Shown here piece by piece: positions 36,297-49,760 of a stretch of 64,000 bases of DNA (position 1 is its first letter; every line of letters begins with the position of its first letter). Both the position numbers and the translations under genes were made by a program. This DNA comes from Rallus limicola (Eukaryota; Chordata; Aves; Gruiformes; Rallidae), in assembly GCA_022605955.1 (NCBI GenBank), contig JAKCOZ010000258.1, positions 275,122-339,121 of the forward strand, given 5' to 3'. The notes beneath the pieces were generated by a model. It had not been told where the DNA came from, searched no databases, and was given only the letters and a program-made list of their open reading frames with translations.

Positions 36297-37682
36297 ATGC
36301 CTTTCAGGCCTAGCTTCTTTACTTTGGGAGTTATTGCTGGACGTTTAGCATGTTGTGACCTGCAGTCTGCTAGGGCTGAGAAAAGCACCGTAGGAGGTTC
36401 CAGGCATGTTCCCTCTTTCCAGGCAAAGGAAAAGGCTGAGAGCCAAAGTGACAGGGTCTGCTCGTGTGTCCTGTTAGGAGGTTTCAGACGAGCTATGCCT
36501 TTCAGGCCTAGCTTCTTTACTTTGGGAGTTATTGCTGGACGTTTAGCATGTTTTGAACTGCAGTCTGCTAGGGCCGAGAAAAGCACCGTAGGAGGTTCCA
36601 GGCATGTTCCCTCTTTCCAGGCAAAGGAAAAGGCTGAGAGCCAAAGTGACAGGGTCTGCTCGTGTGTCCTGTTAGGAGGTTTCAGACAAGCTATGCCTTT
36701 CAGGCCTCGCTTCTTTACTTTGGGAGTTATTGCTGGACGTTTAGCATGTTTTGAACTGCAGTCTGCTAGGGCCGAGAAAAGCACCGTAGGAGGTTCCAGG
36801 CATGTTCCCTCTTTCCAGGCAAAGGAAAAGGCTGAGAGCCAAAGTGACAGGGTCTGCTCGTGTGTCCTGTTAGGAGGTTTCAGACGAGCTATGCCTTTCA
36901 GGCCTAGCTTCTTTACTTTGGGAGTTATTGCTGGACGTTTAGCATGTTTTGAACTGCAGTCTGCTAGGGCCGAGAAAAGCACCGTAGGAGGTTCCAGGCA
37001 TGTTCCCTCTTTCCAGGCAAAGGAAAAGGCTGAGAGCCAAAGTGACAGGGTCTGCTCGTGTGTCCTGTTAGGAGGTTTCAGACAACCTATGCCTTTCAGG
37101 CCTAGCTTCTTTACTTTGGGAGTTATTGCTGGACGTTTAGCATGTTTTTAACTGCAGTCTGCTAGGGCCGAGAAAAGCACCGTAGGAGGTTCCAGGCATG
37201 TTCCCTCTTTCCAGGCAAAGGAAAAGGCTGAGAGCCAAAGTGACAGGGTCTGCTCGTGTGTCCTGTTAGGAGGTTTCAGACAAGCTATGCCTTTCAGGCC
37301 TAGCTTCTTTACTTTGGGAGTTATTGCTGGACGTTTAGCATGTTTTGAACTGCAGTCTGCTAGGGCCGAGAAAAGCACCGTAGGAGGTTCCAGGCATGTT
37401 CCCTCTTTCCAGGCAAAGGAAAAGGCTGAGAGCCAAAGTGACAGGGTCTGCTCGTGTGTCCTGTTAGGAGGTTTCAGACAAGCTATGCCTTTCAGTCCTA
37501 GCTTCTTTACTTTGGGAGTTATTGCTGGACGTTTAGCATGTTTTGAACTGCAGTCTGCTAGGGCCGAGAAAAGCACCGTAGGAGGTTCCAGGCATGTTCC
37601 CTCTTTCCAGGCAAAGGAAAAGGCTGAGAGCCAAAGTGACAGGGTCTGCTCGTGTGTCCTGTTAGGAGGTTTCAGACAAGCT

Positions 37683-39662
37683 ATGCCTTTCAGGCCTAGC
37701 TTCTTTACTTTGGGAGTTATTGCTGGACGTTTAGCATTTTTTGAACTGCAGTCTGCTAGGGCCGAGAAAAGCACCGTAGGAGGTTCCAGGCATGTTCCCT
37801 CTTTCCAGGCAAAGGAAAAGGCTGAGAGTCAAAGTGACAGGGTCTGCTCGTGTGTCCTGTTAGGAGGTTTCTGACAAGCTATGCCTTTCAGGCTTAGCTT
37901 CTTTACTTTGGGAGTTATTGCTGGACGTTTAGCATGTTTTGAACTGCTGTCTGCTAGGGCCGAGAAAAGCACTGTAGGAGGTTCCAGGCATGTTCCCTCT
38001 TTCCAGGCAAAGGAAAAGGCTGAGAGCCAAAGTGACAGGGTCTGCTCGTGTGTCCTGTTAGGAGGTTTCAGACAAGCTATGCCTTTCAGTCCTAGCTTCT
38101 TTACTTTGGGAGTTATTGCTGGACGTTTAGCATGTTTTGAACTGCAGTCTGCTAGGGCCGAGAAAAGCACTGTAGGAGGTTCCAGGCATGTTCCCTCTTT
38201 CCAGGCAAAGGAAAAGGCTGAGAGTCAAAGTGACAGGGTCTGCTCGTGTGTCCTGTTAGGAGGTTTCAGACAAGCTATGCCTTTCAGGCCTAGCTTCTTT
38301 TCTTTGGGAGTTATTGCTGGACGTTTAGCATGTTTTGAACTGCAGTCTGCTAGGGCCGAGAAAAGCACCGTAGGAGGTTCCAGGCATGTTCCCTCTTTCC
38401 AGGCAAAGGAAAAGGCTGAGAGCCAAAGTGAAAGGGTCTGCTCGTGTGTCCTGTTAGGAGGTTTCAGACAAGCTATGCCTTTCAGGCCTAGCTTCTTTAC
38501 TTTGGGAGTTATTGCTGGACGTTTAGCATGTTTTGAACTGCAGTCTGCTAGGGCCGAGAAAAGCACCGTAGGAGGTTCCAGGCATGTTCCCTCTTTCCAG
38601 GCAAAGGAAAAGGCTGAGAGCCAAAGTGACAGGGTCTGCTCGTGTGTCCTGTTAGGAGGTTTCAGACAAGCTATGCCTTTCAGGCCTAGCTTCTTTTCTT
38701 TGGGAGTTATTGCTGGACGTTTAGCATGTTTTGAACTGCAGTCTGCTAGGGCCGAGAAAAGCACCGTAGGAGGTTCCAGGCATGTTCCCTCTTTCCAGGC
38801 AAAGGAAAAGGCTGAGAGCCAAAGTGACAGGGTCTGCTCGTGTGTCCTGTTAGGAGGTTTCAGACAAGATATGCCTTTCAGGCCTCGCTTCTTTACTTTG
38901 GGAGTTATTGCTGGACGTTTAGCATGTTGTGACCTGCAGTCTGCTAGGGCTGAGAAAAGCACCGTAGGAGGTTCCAGGCATGTTCCCTCTTTCCAGGCAA
39001 AGGAAAAGGCTGAGAGCCAAAGTGACAGGGTCTGCTCGTGTGTCCTGTTAGGAGGTTTCAGACGAGCTATGCCTTTCAGGCCTAGCTTCTTTACTTTGGG
39101 AGTTATTGCTGGACGTTTAGCATGTTTTGAACTGCAGTCTGCTAGGGCCGAGAAAAGCACCGTAGGAGGTTCCAGGCATGTTCCCTCTTTCCAGGCAAAG
39201 GAAAAGGCTGAGAGCCAAAGTGACAGGGTCTGCTCGTGTGTCCTGTTAGGAGGTTTTAGACAAGCTATGCCTTTCAGGCCTGGCTTCTTTACTTTGGGAG
39301 TTATTGCTGGACGTTTAGCATGTTTTGAACTGCAGTCTGCTAGGGCCGAGAAAAGCACCGTAGGAGGTTCCAGGCATGTTCCCTCTTTCCAGGCAAAGGA
39401 AAAGGCTGAGAGCCAAAGTGACAGGGTCTGCTCGTTTGTCCTGTTAGGAGGTTTCAGACAAGCTATGCCTTTCAGGCCTAGCTTCTTTACTTTGGGAGTT
39501 ATTGCTGGACGTTTAGCATGTTTTGAACTGCAGTCTGCTAGGGCCGAGAAAAGCACCGTAGGAGGTTCCAGGCATGTTCCCTCTTTCCAGGCAAAGGAAA
39601 AGGCTGAGAGTCAAAGTGACAGGGTCTGCTCGTGTGTCCTGTTAGGAGGTTTCAGACAAGCT
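37683..39662 (+). repeat. Family C decamer, copy 1 (paired with 47781-49760)
   Basis: Monomers 190-199 begin with G56T and t marks and end in TTTCTGACA (A190T). Next come CAGGCTTAGC (C14T), a G12T monomer, U with GTGAAAGGG, S, U, RDh, S, G-F and S-t. The same decamer order, with two monomers altered, recurs 51 monomers (10,098 bp) to the right. A190T puts TGA in the plus frame at 37872-37874. Monomer 191 has lost its PstI site (CTGCTG at 37944-37949). Confidence 0.8.
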
Positions 39663-41444
39663 ATGCCTTTCAGGCCTAGCTTCTTTACTTTGGGAGTTAT
39701 TGCTGGACGTTTAGCATGTTTTGAACTGCAGTCTGCTAGGGCCGAGAAAAGCACCGTAGGAGGTTCCAGGCATGTTCCCTCTTTCCAGGCAAAGGAAAAG
39801 GCTGAGAGCCAAAGTGACAGGGTCTGCTCGTGTGTCCTGTTAGGAGGTTTCAGACAAGCTATGCCTTTCAGGCCTCGCTTCTTTACTTTGGGAGTTATTG
39901 CTGGACGTTTAGCATGTTTTGAACTGCAGTCTGCTAGGGCCGAGAAAAGCACCGTAGGAGGTTCCAGGCATGTTCCCTCTTTCCAGGCAAAGGAAAAGGC
40001 TGAGAGCCAAAGTGACAGGGTCTGCTCGTGTGTCCTGTTAGGAGGTTTCAGACAAGCTATGCCTTTCAGGCCTAGCTTCTTTACTTTGGGAGTTATTGCT
40101 GGACGTTTAGCATGTTTTGAACTGCAGTCTGCTAGGGCCGAGAAAAGCACCGTAGGAGGTTCCAGGCATGTTCCCTCTTTCCAGGCAAAGGAAAAGGCTG
40201 AGAGCCAAAGTGACAGGGTCTGCTCGTGTGTCCTGTTAGGAGGTTTCAGACAAGCTATGCCTTTCAGGCCTAGCTTCTTTACTTTGGGAGTTATTGCTGG
40301 ACGTTTAGCATGTTTTGAACTGCAGTCTGCTAGGGCCGAGAAAAGCACCGTAGGAGGTTCCAGGCATGTTCCCTCTTTCCAGGCAAAGGAAAAGGCTGAG
40401 AGCCAAAGTGACAGGGTCTGCTCGTGTGTCCTGTTAGGAGGTTTCAGACAAGCTATGCCTTTCAGGCCTAGCTTCTTTACTTTGGGAGTTATTGCTGGAC
40501 GTTTAGCATGTTTTGAACTGCAGTCTGCTAGGGCCGAGAAAAGCACCGTAGGAGGTTCCAGGCATGTTCCCTCTTTCCAGGCAAAGGAAAAGGCTGAGAG
40601 CCAAAGTGACAGGGTCTGCTCGTGTGTCCTGTTAGGAGGTTTCAGACAAGCTATGCCTTTCAGGCCTAGCTTCTTTACTTTGGGAGTTATTGCTGGACGT
40701 TTAGCATGTTTTGAACTGCAGTCTGCTAGGGCCGAGAAAAGCACCGTAGGAGGTTCCAGGCATGTTCCCTCTTTCCAGGCAAAGGAAAAGGCTGAGAGCC
40801 AAAGTGACAGGGTCTGCTCGTGTGTCCTGTTAGGAGGTTTCAGACAAGCTATGCCTTTCAGTCCTAGCTTCTTTACTTTGGGAGTTATTCCTGGACGTTT
40901 AGCATGTTTTGACCTGCAGTCTGCTAGGGCCGAGAAAAGCACCGTAGGAGGTTCCAGGCATGTCCCCTCTTTCCAGGCAAAGGAAAAGGCTGAGAGCCAA
41001 AGTGACAGGGTCTGCTCGTGTGTCCTGTTAGGAGGTTTCAGACGAGCTATGCCTTTCAGGCCTAGCTTCTTTACTTTGGGAGTTATTGCTGGACGTTTAG
41101 CATGTTGTGACCTGCAGTCTGCTAGGGCCGAGAAAAGCATCGTAGGAGGTTCCAGGCATGTTCCCTCTTTCCAGGCAAAGGAAAAGGCTGAGAGCCAAAG
41201 TGACAGGGTCTGCTCGTGTGTCCTGTTAGGAGGTTTCAGACAAGCTATGCCTTTCAGGCCTCGCTTCTTTACTTTGGGAGTTATTGCTGGACGTTTAGCA
41301 TGTTTTGAACTGCAGTCTGCTAGGGCCGAGAAAAGCACCGTAGGAGGTTCCAGGCATGTTCCCTCTTTCCAGGCAAAGGAAAAGGCTGAGAGCCAAAGTG
41401 ACAGGGTCTGCTCGTGTGTCCTGTTAGGAGGTTTCAGACAAGCT
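39663..41444 (+). repeat. S-rich stretch with a marked P-D pair
   Basis: Order is S R S S S S, then a G12T monomer with ATTCCTGG and CATGTCCCC (near 40890 and 40964), D with AAGCATCG (near 41140), and R. The pair of marks ATTCCTGG plus CATGTCCCC recurs at 57087-57284, and monomers 204-207 match 286-289 in order (16,236 bp apart). Confidence 0.75.
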
Positions 41445-43820
41445 ATGCCTTTCAGGCCTAGCTTCTTTACTTTGGGAGTTATTGCTGGACGTTTAGCATG
41501 TTGTGACCTGCAGTCTGCTAGGGCTGAGAAAAGCACCGTAGGAGGTTCCAGGCATGTTCCCTCTTTCCAGGCAAAGGAAAAGGCTGAGAGCCAAAGTGAC
41601 AGGGTCTGCTTGTGTGTCCTGTTAGGAGGTTTCAGACGAGCTATGCCTTTCAGGCCTAGCTTCTTTACTTTGGGAGTTATTGCTGGACGTTTAGCATGTT
41701 TTGAACTGCAGTCTGCTAGGGCCGAGAAAAGCACCCTAGGAGGTTCCAGGCATGTTCCCTCTTTCCAGGCAAAGGAAAAGGCTGAGAGCCAAAGTGACAG
41801 GGTCTGCTCGTGTGTCCTGTTAGGAGGTTTCAGACGAGCTATGCCTTTCAGGCCTAGCTTCTTTACTTTGGGAGTTATTGCTGGACGTTTAGCATGTTTT
41901 GAACTGCAGTCTGCTAGGGCCGAGAAAAGCACCCTAGGAGGTTCCAGGCATGTTCCCTCTTTCCAGGCAAAGGAAAAGGCTGAGAGCCAAAGTGACAGGG
42001 TCTGCTCGTGTGTCCTGTTAGGAGGTTTCAGACGAGCTATGCCTTTCAGGCCTAGCTTCTTTACTTTGGGAGTTATTGCTGGACGTTTAGCATGTTTTGA
42101 ACTGCAGTCTGCTAGGGCCGAGAAAAGCACCGTAGGAGGTTCCAGGCATGTTCCCTCTTTCCAGGCAAAGGGAAAGGCTGAGAGCCAAAGTGACAGGGTC
42201 TGCTCGTGTGTCCTGTTAGGAGGTTTCAGACAAGCTATGCCTTTCAGGCCTAGCTTCTTTACTTTGGGAGTTATTGCTGGACGTTTAGCATGTTTTTAAC
42301 TGCAGTCTGCTAGGGCCGAGAAAAGCACCGTAGGAGGTTCCAGGCATGTTCCCTCTTTCCAGGCAAAGGAAAAGGCTGAGAGCCAAAGTGACAGGGTCTG
42401 CTCGTGTGTCCTGTTAGGAGGTTTCAGACAAGCTATGCCTTTCAGTCCTAGCTTCTTTACTTTGGGAGTTATTGCTGGACGTTTAGCATGTTGTGACCTG
42501 CAGTCTGCTAGGGCCGAGAAAAGCACCGTAGGAGGTTCCAGGCATGTTCCCTCTTTCCAGGCAAAGGAAAAGGCTGAGAGCCAAAGTGACAGGGTCTGCT
42601 CGTGTGTCCTGTTAGGAGGTTTCAGACAAGCTATGCCTTTCAGGCCTAGCTTCTTTACTTTGGGAGTTATTGCTGGACGTTTAGCATGTTTTGAACTGCA
42701 GTCTGCTAGGGCCGAGAAAAGCACCGTAGGAGGTTCCAGGCATGTTCCCTCTTTCCAGGCAAAGGAAAAGGCTGAGAGCCAAAGTGACAGGGTCTGCTCG
42801 TGTGTCCTGTTAGGAGGTTTCAGACGAGCTATGCCTTTCAGGCCTAGATTCTTTACTTTAGAAGTTATTGCTGGACGTTTAGCATGTTTTGAACTGCAGT
42901 CTGCTAGGGCCGAGAAAAGCACCGTAGGAGGTTCCAGGCATGTTCCCTCTTTCCAGGCAAAGGAAAAGGCTGAGAGCCAAAGTGACAGGGTCTGCTCGTG
43001 TGTCCTGTCAGGAGGTTTCAGTCAAGCTATGCCTTTCAGGCCTAGCTTCTTTACTTTGGAAGTTATTGCTGGACGTTTAGCATGTTTTGAACTGCAGTCT
43101 GCTAGGGCCGAGAAAAGCACCGTAGGAGGTTCCAGGCATGTTCCCTCTTTCCAGGCAAAGGAAAAGGCTGAGAGCCAAAGTGACAGGGTCTGATCGTGTG
43201 TCCAGTTAGGAGGTTTTAGACAAGCTATGCCTTTCAGGCCTAGCTTCTTTACTTTGGGAGTTATTGCTGGACGTTTAGCATGTTTTGAACTGCAGTCTGC
43301 TAGGGCCGAGAAAAGCACCGTAGGAGGTTCCAGGCATGTTCCCTCTTTCCAGGCAAAGGAAAAGGCTGAGAGCCAAAGTGACAGGGTCTGCTCGTGTGTC
43401 CTGTTAGGAGGTTTCAGACAACCTATTCCTTTCAGGCCTAGCTTCTTTACTTTGGGAGTTATTGCTGGACGTTTAGCATGTTTTGAACTGCAGTCTGCTA
43501 GGGCCGAGAAAAGCACCGTAGGAGGTTCCAGGCATGTTCCCTCTTTCCAGGCAAAGGAAAAGGCTGAGAGCCAAAGTGACAGGGTCTGCTCGTGTGTCCT
43601 GTTAGGAGGTTTCAGACAAGCTATGCCTTTCAGGCCTAGCTTCTTTACTTTGGGAGTTATTGCTGGACGTTTAGCATGTTGTGACCTGCAGTCTGCTAGG
43701 GCCGAGAAAAGCACCGTAGGAGGTTCCAGGCATGTTCCCTCTTTCCAGGCAAAGGAAAAGGCTGAGAGCCAAAGTGACAGGGTCTGCTCGTGTGTCCTGT
43801 TAGGAGGTTTCAGACAAGCT
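41445..43820 (+). repeat. Twelve-monomer HOR, copy 1 (2,376 bp)
   Basis: Order is Dh S S S SX P S E E S S D. Distinctive marks are C167T after the first monomer, CACCCTAGG (G94C) in the second and third, AAAGGGAAAGG in the fourth, CTAGATTC in the eighth, GTTTCAGTC after it, CTGATCG in the ninth and CAACCTATT between the tenth and eleventh. All recur in the same positions in the next 2,376 bp. Confidence 0.92.
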
Positions 43821-46196
43821 ATGCCTTTCAGGCCTAGCTTCTTTACTTTGGGAGTTATTGCTGGACGTTTAGCATGTTGTGACCTGCAGTCTGCTAGGGC
43901 TGAGAAAAGCACCGTAGGAGGTTCCAGGCATGTTCCCTCTTTCCAGGCAAAGGAAAAGGCTGAGAGCCAAAGTGACAGGGTCTGCTTGTGTGTCCTGTTA
44001 GGAGGTTTCAGACGAGCTATGCCTTTCAGGCCTAGCTTCTTTACTTTGGGAGTTATTGCTGGACGTTTAGCATGTTTTGAACTGCAGTCTGCTAGGGCCG
44101 AGAAAAGCACCCTAGGAGGTTCCAGGCATGTTCCCTCTTTCCAGGCAAAGGAAAAGGCTGAGAGCCAAAGTGACAGGGCCTGCTCGTGTGTCCTGTTAGG
44201 AGGTTTCAGACGAGCTATGCCTTTCAGGCCTAGCTTCTTTACTTTGGGAGTTATTGCTGGACGTTTAGCATGTTTTGAACTGCAGTCTGCTAGGGCCGAG
44301 AAAAGCACCCTAGGAGGTTCCAGGCATGTTCCCTCTTTCCAGGCAAAGGAAAAGGCTGAGAGCCAAAGTGACAGGGTCTGCTCGTGTGTCCTGTTAGGAG
44401 GTTTCAGACGAGCTATGCCTTTCAGGCCTAGCTTCTTTACTTTGGGAGTTATTGCTGGACGTTTAGCATGTTTTGAACTGCAGTCTGCTAGGGCCGAGAA
44501 AAGCACCGTAGGAGGTTCCAGGCATGTTCCCTCTTTCCAGGCAAAGGGAAAGGCTGAGAGCCAAAGTGACAGGGTCTGCTCGTGTGTCCTGTTAGGAGGT
44601 TTCAGACAAGCTATGCCTTTCAGGCCTAGCTTCTTTACTTTGGGAGTTATTGCTGGACGTTTAGCATGTTTTTAACTGCAGTCTGCTAGGGCCGAGAAAA
44701 GCACCGTAGGAGGTTCCAGGCATGTTCCCTCTTTCCAGGCAAAGGAAAAGGCTGAGAGCCAAAGTGACAGGGTCTGCTCGTGTGTCCTGTTAGGAGGTTT
44801 CAGACAAGCTATGCCTTTCAGTCCTAGCTTCTTTACTTTGGGAGTTATTGCTGGACGTTTAGCATGTTGTGACCTGCAGTCTGCTAGGGCCGAGAAAAGC
44901 ACCGTAGGAGGTTCCAGGCATGTTCCCTCTTTCCAGGCAAAGGAAAAGGCTGAGAGCCAAAGTGACAGGGTCTGCTCGTGTGTCCTGTTAGGAGGTTTCA
45001 GACAAGCTATGCCTTTCAGGCCTAGCTTCTTTACTTTGGGAGTTATTGCTGGACGTTTAGCATGTTTTGAACTGCAGTCTGCTAGGGCCGAGAAAAGCAC
45101 CGTAGGAGGTTCCAGGCATGTTCCCTCTTTCCAGGCAAAGGAAAAGGCTGAGAGCCAAAGTGACAGGGTCTGCTCGTGTGTCCTGTTAGGAGGTTTCAGA
45201 CGAGCTATGCCTTTCAGGCCTAGATTCTTTACTTTAGAAGTTATTGCTGGACGTTTAGCATGTTTTGAACTGCAGTCTGCTAGGGCCGAGAAAAGCACCG
45301 TAGGAGGTTCCAGGCATGTTCCCTCTTTCCAGGCAAAGGAAAAGGCTGAGAGCCAAAGTGACAGGGTCTGCTCGTGTGTCCTGTCAGGAGGTTTCAGTCA
45401 AGCTATGCCTTTCAGGCCTAGCTTCTTTACTTTGGAAGTTATTGCTGGACGTTTAGCATGTTTTGAACTGCAGTCTGCTAGGGCCGAGAAAAGCACCGTA
45501 GGAGGTTCCAGGCATGTTCCCTCTTTCCAGGCAAAGGAAAAGGCTGAGAGCCAAAGTGACAGGGTCTGATCGTGTGTCCAGTTAGGAGGTTTTAGACAAG
45601 CTATGCCTTTCAGGCCTAGCTTCTTTACTTTGGGAGTTATTGCTGGACGTTTAGCATGTTTTGAACTGCAGTCTGCTAGGGCCGAGAAAAGCACCGTAGG
45701 AGGTTCCAGGCATGTTCCCTCTTTCCAGGCAAAGGAAAAGGCTGAGAGCCAAAGTGACAGGGTCTGCTCGTGTGTCCTGTTAGGAGGTTTCAGACAACCT
45801 ATTCCTTTCAGGCCTAGCTTCTTTACTTTGGGAGTTATTGCTGGACGTTTAGCATGTTTTGAACTGCAGTCTGCTAGGGCCGAGAAAAGCACCGTAGGAG
45901 GTTCCAGGCATGTTCCCTCTTTCCAGGCAAAGGAAAAGGCTGAGAGCCAAAGTGACAGGGTCTGCTCGTGTGTCCTGTTAGGAGGTTTCAGACAAGCTAT
46001 GCCTTTCAGGCCTAGCTTCTTTACTTTGGGAGTTATTGCTGGACGTTTAGCATGTTGTGACCTGCAGTCTGCTAGGGCCGAGAAAAGCACCGTAGGAGGT
46101 TCCAGGCATGTTCCCTCTTTCCAGGCAAAGGAAAAGGCTGAGAGCCAAAGTGACAGGGTCTGCTTGTGTGTCCTGTTAGGAGGTTTCAGACAAGCT
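43821..46196 (+). repeat. Twelve-monomer HOR, tandem copy 2 (2,376 bp)
   Basis: This is a direct tandem duplicate of 41445-43820. I spotted only two differences: GGGCCTGC near 44178 in this copy, and C167T in the last monomer (near 46165), which the first copy lacks. It is the clearest evidence in the window for recent exchange in whole-monomer multiples. Confidence 0.92.
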
Positions 46197-47780
46197 ATGC
46201 CTTTCATGCCTAGCTTCTTTACTTTGGGAGTTATTGCTGGACGTTTAGCATTTTTTGAACTGCAGTCTGCTAGGGCCGAGAAAAGCACCGTAGGAGGTTC
46301 CAGGCATGTTCCCTCTTTCCAGGCAAAGGAAAAGGCTGAGAGTCAAAGTGACAGGGTCTGCTCGTGTGTCCTGTTAGGAGGTTTCTGACAAGCTATGCCT
46401 TTCAGGCTTAGCTTCTTTACTTTGGGAGTTATTGCTGGACGTTTAGCATGTTTTGAACTGCAGTCTGCCAAGGCCGAGAAAAGCACTGTAGGAGGTTCCA
46501 GGCATGTTCCCTCTTTCCAGGCAAAGGAAAAGGCTGAGAGCCAAAGTGACAGGGTCTGCTCGTGTGTCCTGTTAGGAGGTTTCAGACAAGCTATGCCTTT
46601 CAGGCCTAGCTTCTTTTCTTTGGGAGTTATTGCTGGACGTTTAGCATGTTTTGAACTGCAGTCTGCTAGGGCCGAGAAAAGCACCGTAGGAGGTTCCAGG
46701 CATGTTCCCTCTTTCCAGGCAAAGGAAAAGGCTGAGAGCCAAAGTGAAAGGGTCTGCTCGTGTGTCCTGTTAGGAGGTTTCAGACAAGCTATGCCTTTCA
46801 GGCCTCGCTTCTTTACTTTGGGAGTTATTGCTGGACGTTTAGCATGTTTTGAACTGCAGTCTGCTAGGGCCGAGAAAAGCACCGTAGGAGGTTCCAGGCA
46901 TGTTCCCTCTTTCCAGGCAAAGGAAAAGGCTGAGAGCCAAAGTGACAGGGTCTGCTCGTGTGTCCTGTTAGGAGGTTTCAGACAAGCTATGCCTTTCAGG
47001 CCTAGCTTCTTTACTTTGGGAGTTATTGCTGGACGTTTAGCATGTTTTGAACTGCAGTCTGCTAGGGCCGAGAAAAGCACCGTAGGAGGTTCCAGGCATG
47101 TTCCCTCTTTCCAGGCAAAGGAAAAGGCTGAGAGCCAAAGTGACAGGGTCTGCTCGTGTGTCCTGTTAGGAGGTTTCAGACAAGCTATGCCTTTCAGGCC
47201 TAGCTTCTTTTCTTTGGGAGTTATTGCTGGACGTTTAGCATGTTTTGAACTGCAGTCTGCTAGGGCCGAGAAAAGCACCGTAGGAGGTTCCAGGCATGTT
47301 CCCTCTTTCCAGGCAAAGGAAAAGGCTGAGAGCCAAAGTGACAGGGTCTGCTCGTGTGTCCTGTTAGGAGGTTTCAGACAAGCTATGCCTTTCAGGCCTA
47401 GCTTCTTTACTTTGGGAGTTATTGCTGGACGTTTAGCATGTTGTGACCTGCAGTCTGCTAGGGCCGAGAAAAGCACCGTAGGAGGTTCCAGGCATGTTCC
47501 CTCTTTCCAGGCAAAGGAAAAGGCTGAGAGCCAAAGTGACAGGGTCTGCTTGTGTGTCCTGTTAGGAGGTTTCAGACAAGCTATGCCTTTCAGGCCTAGC
47601 TTCTTTACTTTGGGAGTTATTGCTGGACGTTTAGCATGTTTTGAACTGCAGTCTGCTAGGGCCGAGAAAAGCACCGTAGGAGGTTCCAGGCATGTTCCCT
47701 CTTTCCAGGCAAAGGAAAAGGCTGAGAGCCAAAGTGACAGGGTCTGCTTGTGTGTCCTGTTAGGAGGTTTCAGACAAGCT
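46197..47780 (+). repeat. Family C octamer, copy 1 (1,584 bp)
   Basis: Monomers 233-240 begin with G56T and TTTCTGACA, then CAGGCTTAGC, U with GTGAAAGGG, R, S, U, D, S. The next eight monomers (47781-49364) follow the same plan. The first monomer has CATGCC (G11T), also seen at about 21061. Monomer 234 has CTGCCAAGG, unique in the window. Confidence 0.83.
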
Positions 47781-49760
47781 ATGCCTTTCAGGCCTAGCTT
47801 CTTTACTTTGGGAGTTATTGCTGGACGTTTAGCATTTTTTGAACTGCAGTCTGCTAGGGCCGAGAAAAGCACCGTAGGAGGTTCCAGGCATGTTCCCTCT
47901 TTCCAGGCAAAGGAAAAGGCTGAGAGTCAAAGTGACAGGGTCTGCTCGTGTGTCCTGTTAGGAGGTTTCTGACAAGCTATGCCTTTCAGGCTTAGCTTCT
48001 TTACTTTGGGAGTTATTGCTGGACGTTTAGCATGTTTTGAACTGCAGTCTGCTAGGGCCGAGAAAAGCACTGTAGGAGGTTCCAGGCATGTTCCCTCTTT
48101 CCAGGCAAAGGAAAAGGCTGAGAGCCAAAGTGACAGGGTCTGCTCGTGTGTCCTGTTAGGAGGTTTCAGACAAGCTATGCCTTTCAGGCCTAGCTTCTTT
48201 ACTTTGGGAGTTATTGCTGGACGTTTAGCATGTTTTGAACTGCAGTCTGCTAGGGCCGAGAAAAGCACCGTAGGAGGTTCCAGGCATGTTCCCTCTTTCC
48301 AGGCAAAGGAAAAGGCTGAGAGCCAAAGTGAAAGGGTCTGCTCGTGTGTCCTGTTAGGAGGTTTCAGACAAGCTATGCCTTTCAGGCCTCGCTTCTTTAC
48401 TTTGGGAGTTATTGCTGGACGTTTAGCATGTTTTGAACTGCAGTCTGCTAGGGCCGAGAAAAGCACCGTAGGAGGTTCCAGGCATGTTCCCTCTTTCCAA
48501 GCAAAGGAAAAGGCTGAGAGCAAAAGTGACAGGGTCTGCTCGTGTGTCCTGTTAGGAGGTTTCAGACAAGCTATGCCTTTCAGGCCTAGCTTCTTTACTT
48601 TGGGAGTTATTGCTGGACGTTTAGCATGTTTTGAACTGCAGTCTGCTAGGGCCGAGAAAAGCACCGTAGGAGGTTCCAGGCATGTTCCCTCTTTCCAGGC
48701 AAAGGAAAAGGCTGAGAGCCAAAGTGACAGGGTCTGCTCGTGTGTCCTGTTAGGAGGTTTCAGACAAGCTATGCCTTTCAGGCCTAGCTTCTTTTCTTTG
48801 GGAGTTATTGCTGGACGTTTAGCATGTTTTGAACTGCAGTCTGCTAGGGCCGAGAAAAGCACCGTAGGAGGTTCCAGGCATGTTCCCTCTTTCCAGGCAA
48901 AGGAAAAGGCTGAGAGCCAAAGTGACAGGGTCTGCTCGTGTGTCCTGTTAGGAGGTTTCAGACAAGCTATGCCTTTCAGGCCTCGCTTCTTTACTTTGGG
49001 AGTTATTGCTGGACGTTTAGCATGTTGTGACCTGCAGTCTGCTAGGGCTGAGAAAAGCACCGTAGGAGGTTCCAGGCATGTTCCCTCTTTCCAGGCAAAG
49101 GAAAAGGCTGAGAGCCAAAGTGACAGGGTCTGCTCGTGTGTCCTGTTAGGAGGTTTCAGACGAGCTATGCCTTTCAGGCCTAGCTTCTTTACTTTGGGAG
49201 TTATTGCTGGACGTTTAGCATGTTTTGAACTGCAGTCTGCTAGGGCCGAGAAAAGCACCGTAGGAGGTTCCAGGCATGTTCCCTCTTTCCAGGCAAAGGA
49301 AAAGGCTGAGAGCCAAAGTGACAGGGTCTGCTCGTGTGTCCTGTTAGGAGGTTTTAGACAAGCTATGCCTTTCAGGCCTGGCTTCTTTACTTTGGGAGTT
49401 ATTGCTGGACGTTTAGCATGTTTTGAACTGCAGTCTGCTAGGGCCGAGAAAAGCACCGTAGGAGGTTCCAGGCATGTTCCCTCTTTCCAGGCAAAGGAAA
49501 AGGCTGAGAGCCAAAGTGACAGGGTCTGCTCGTTTGTCCTGTTAGGAGGTTTCAGACAAGCTATGCCTTTCAGGCCTAGCTTCTTTACTTTGGGAGTTAT
49601 TGCTGGACGTTTAGCATGTTTTGAACTGCAGTCTGCTAGGGCCGAGAAAAGCACCGTAGGAGGTTCCAGGCATGTTCCCTCTTTCCAGGCAAAGGAAAAG
49701 GCTGAGAGTCAAAGTGACAGGGTCTGCTCGTGTGTCCTGTTAGGAGGTTTCAGACAAGCT
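47781..49760 (+). repeat. Family C decamer, copy 2
   Basis: Order is G56T, C14T, S with GTGAAAGGG, R, S, U, RDh, S, G-F, S-t. The first eight monomers parallel 46197-47780 and the whole parallels 37683-39662. Its last five monomers (48771-49760) are the U RDh S G-F S-t pentamer, which is immediately repeated. Confidence 0.85.
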
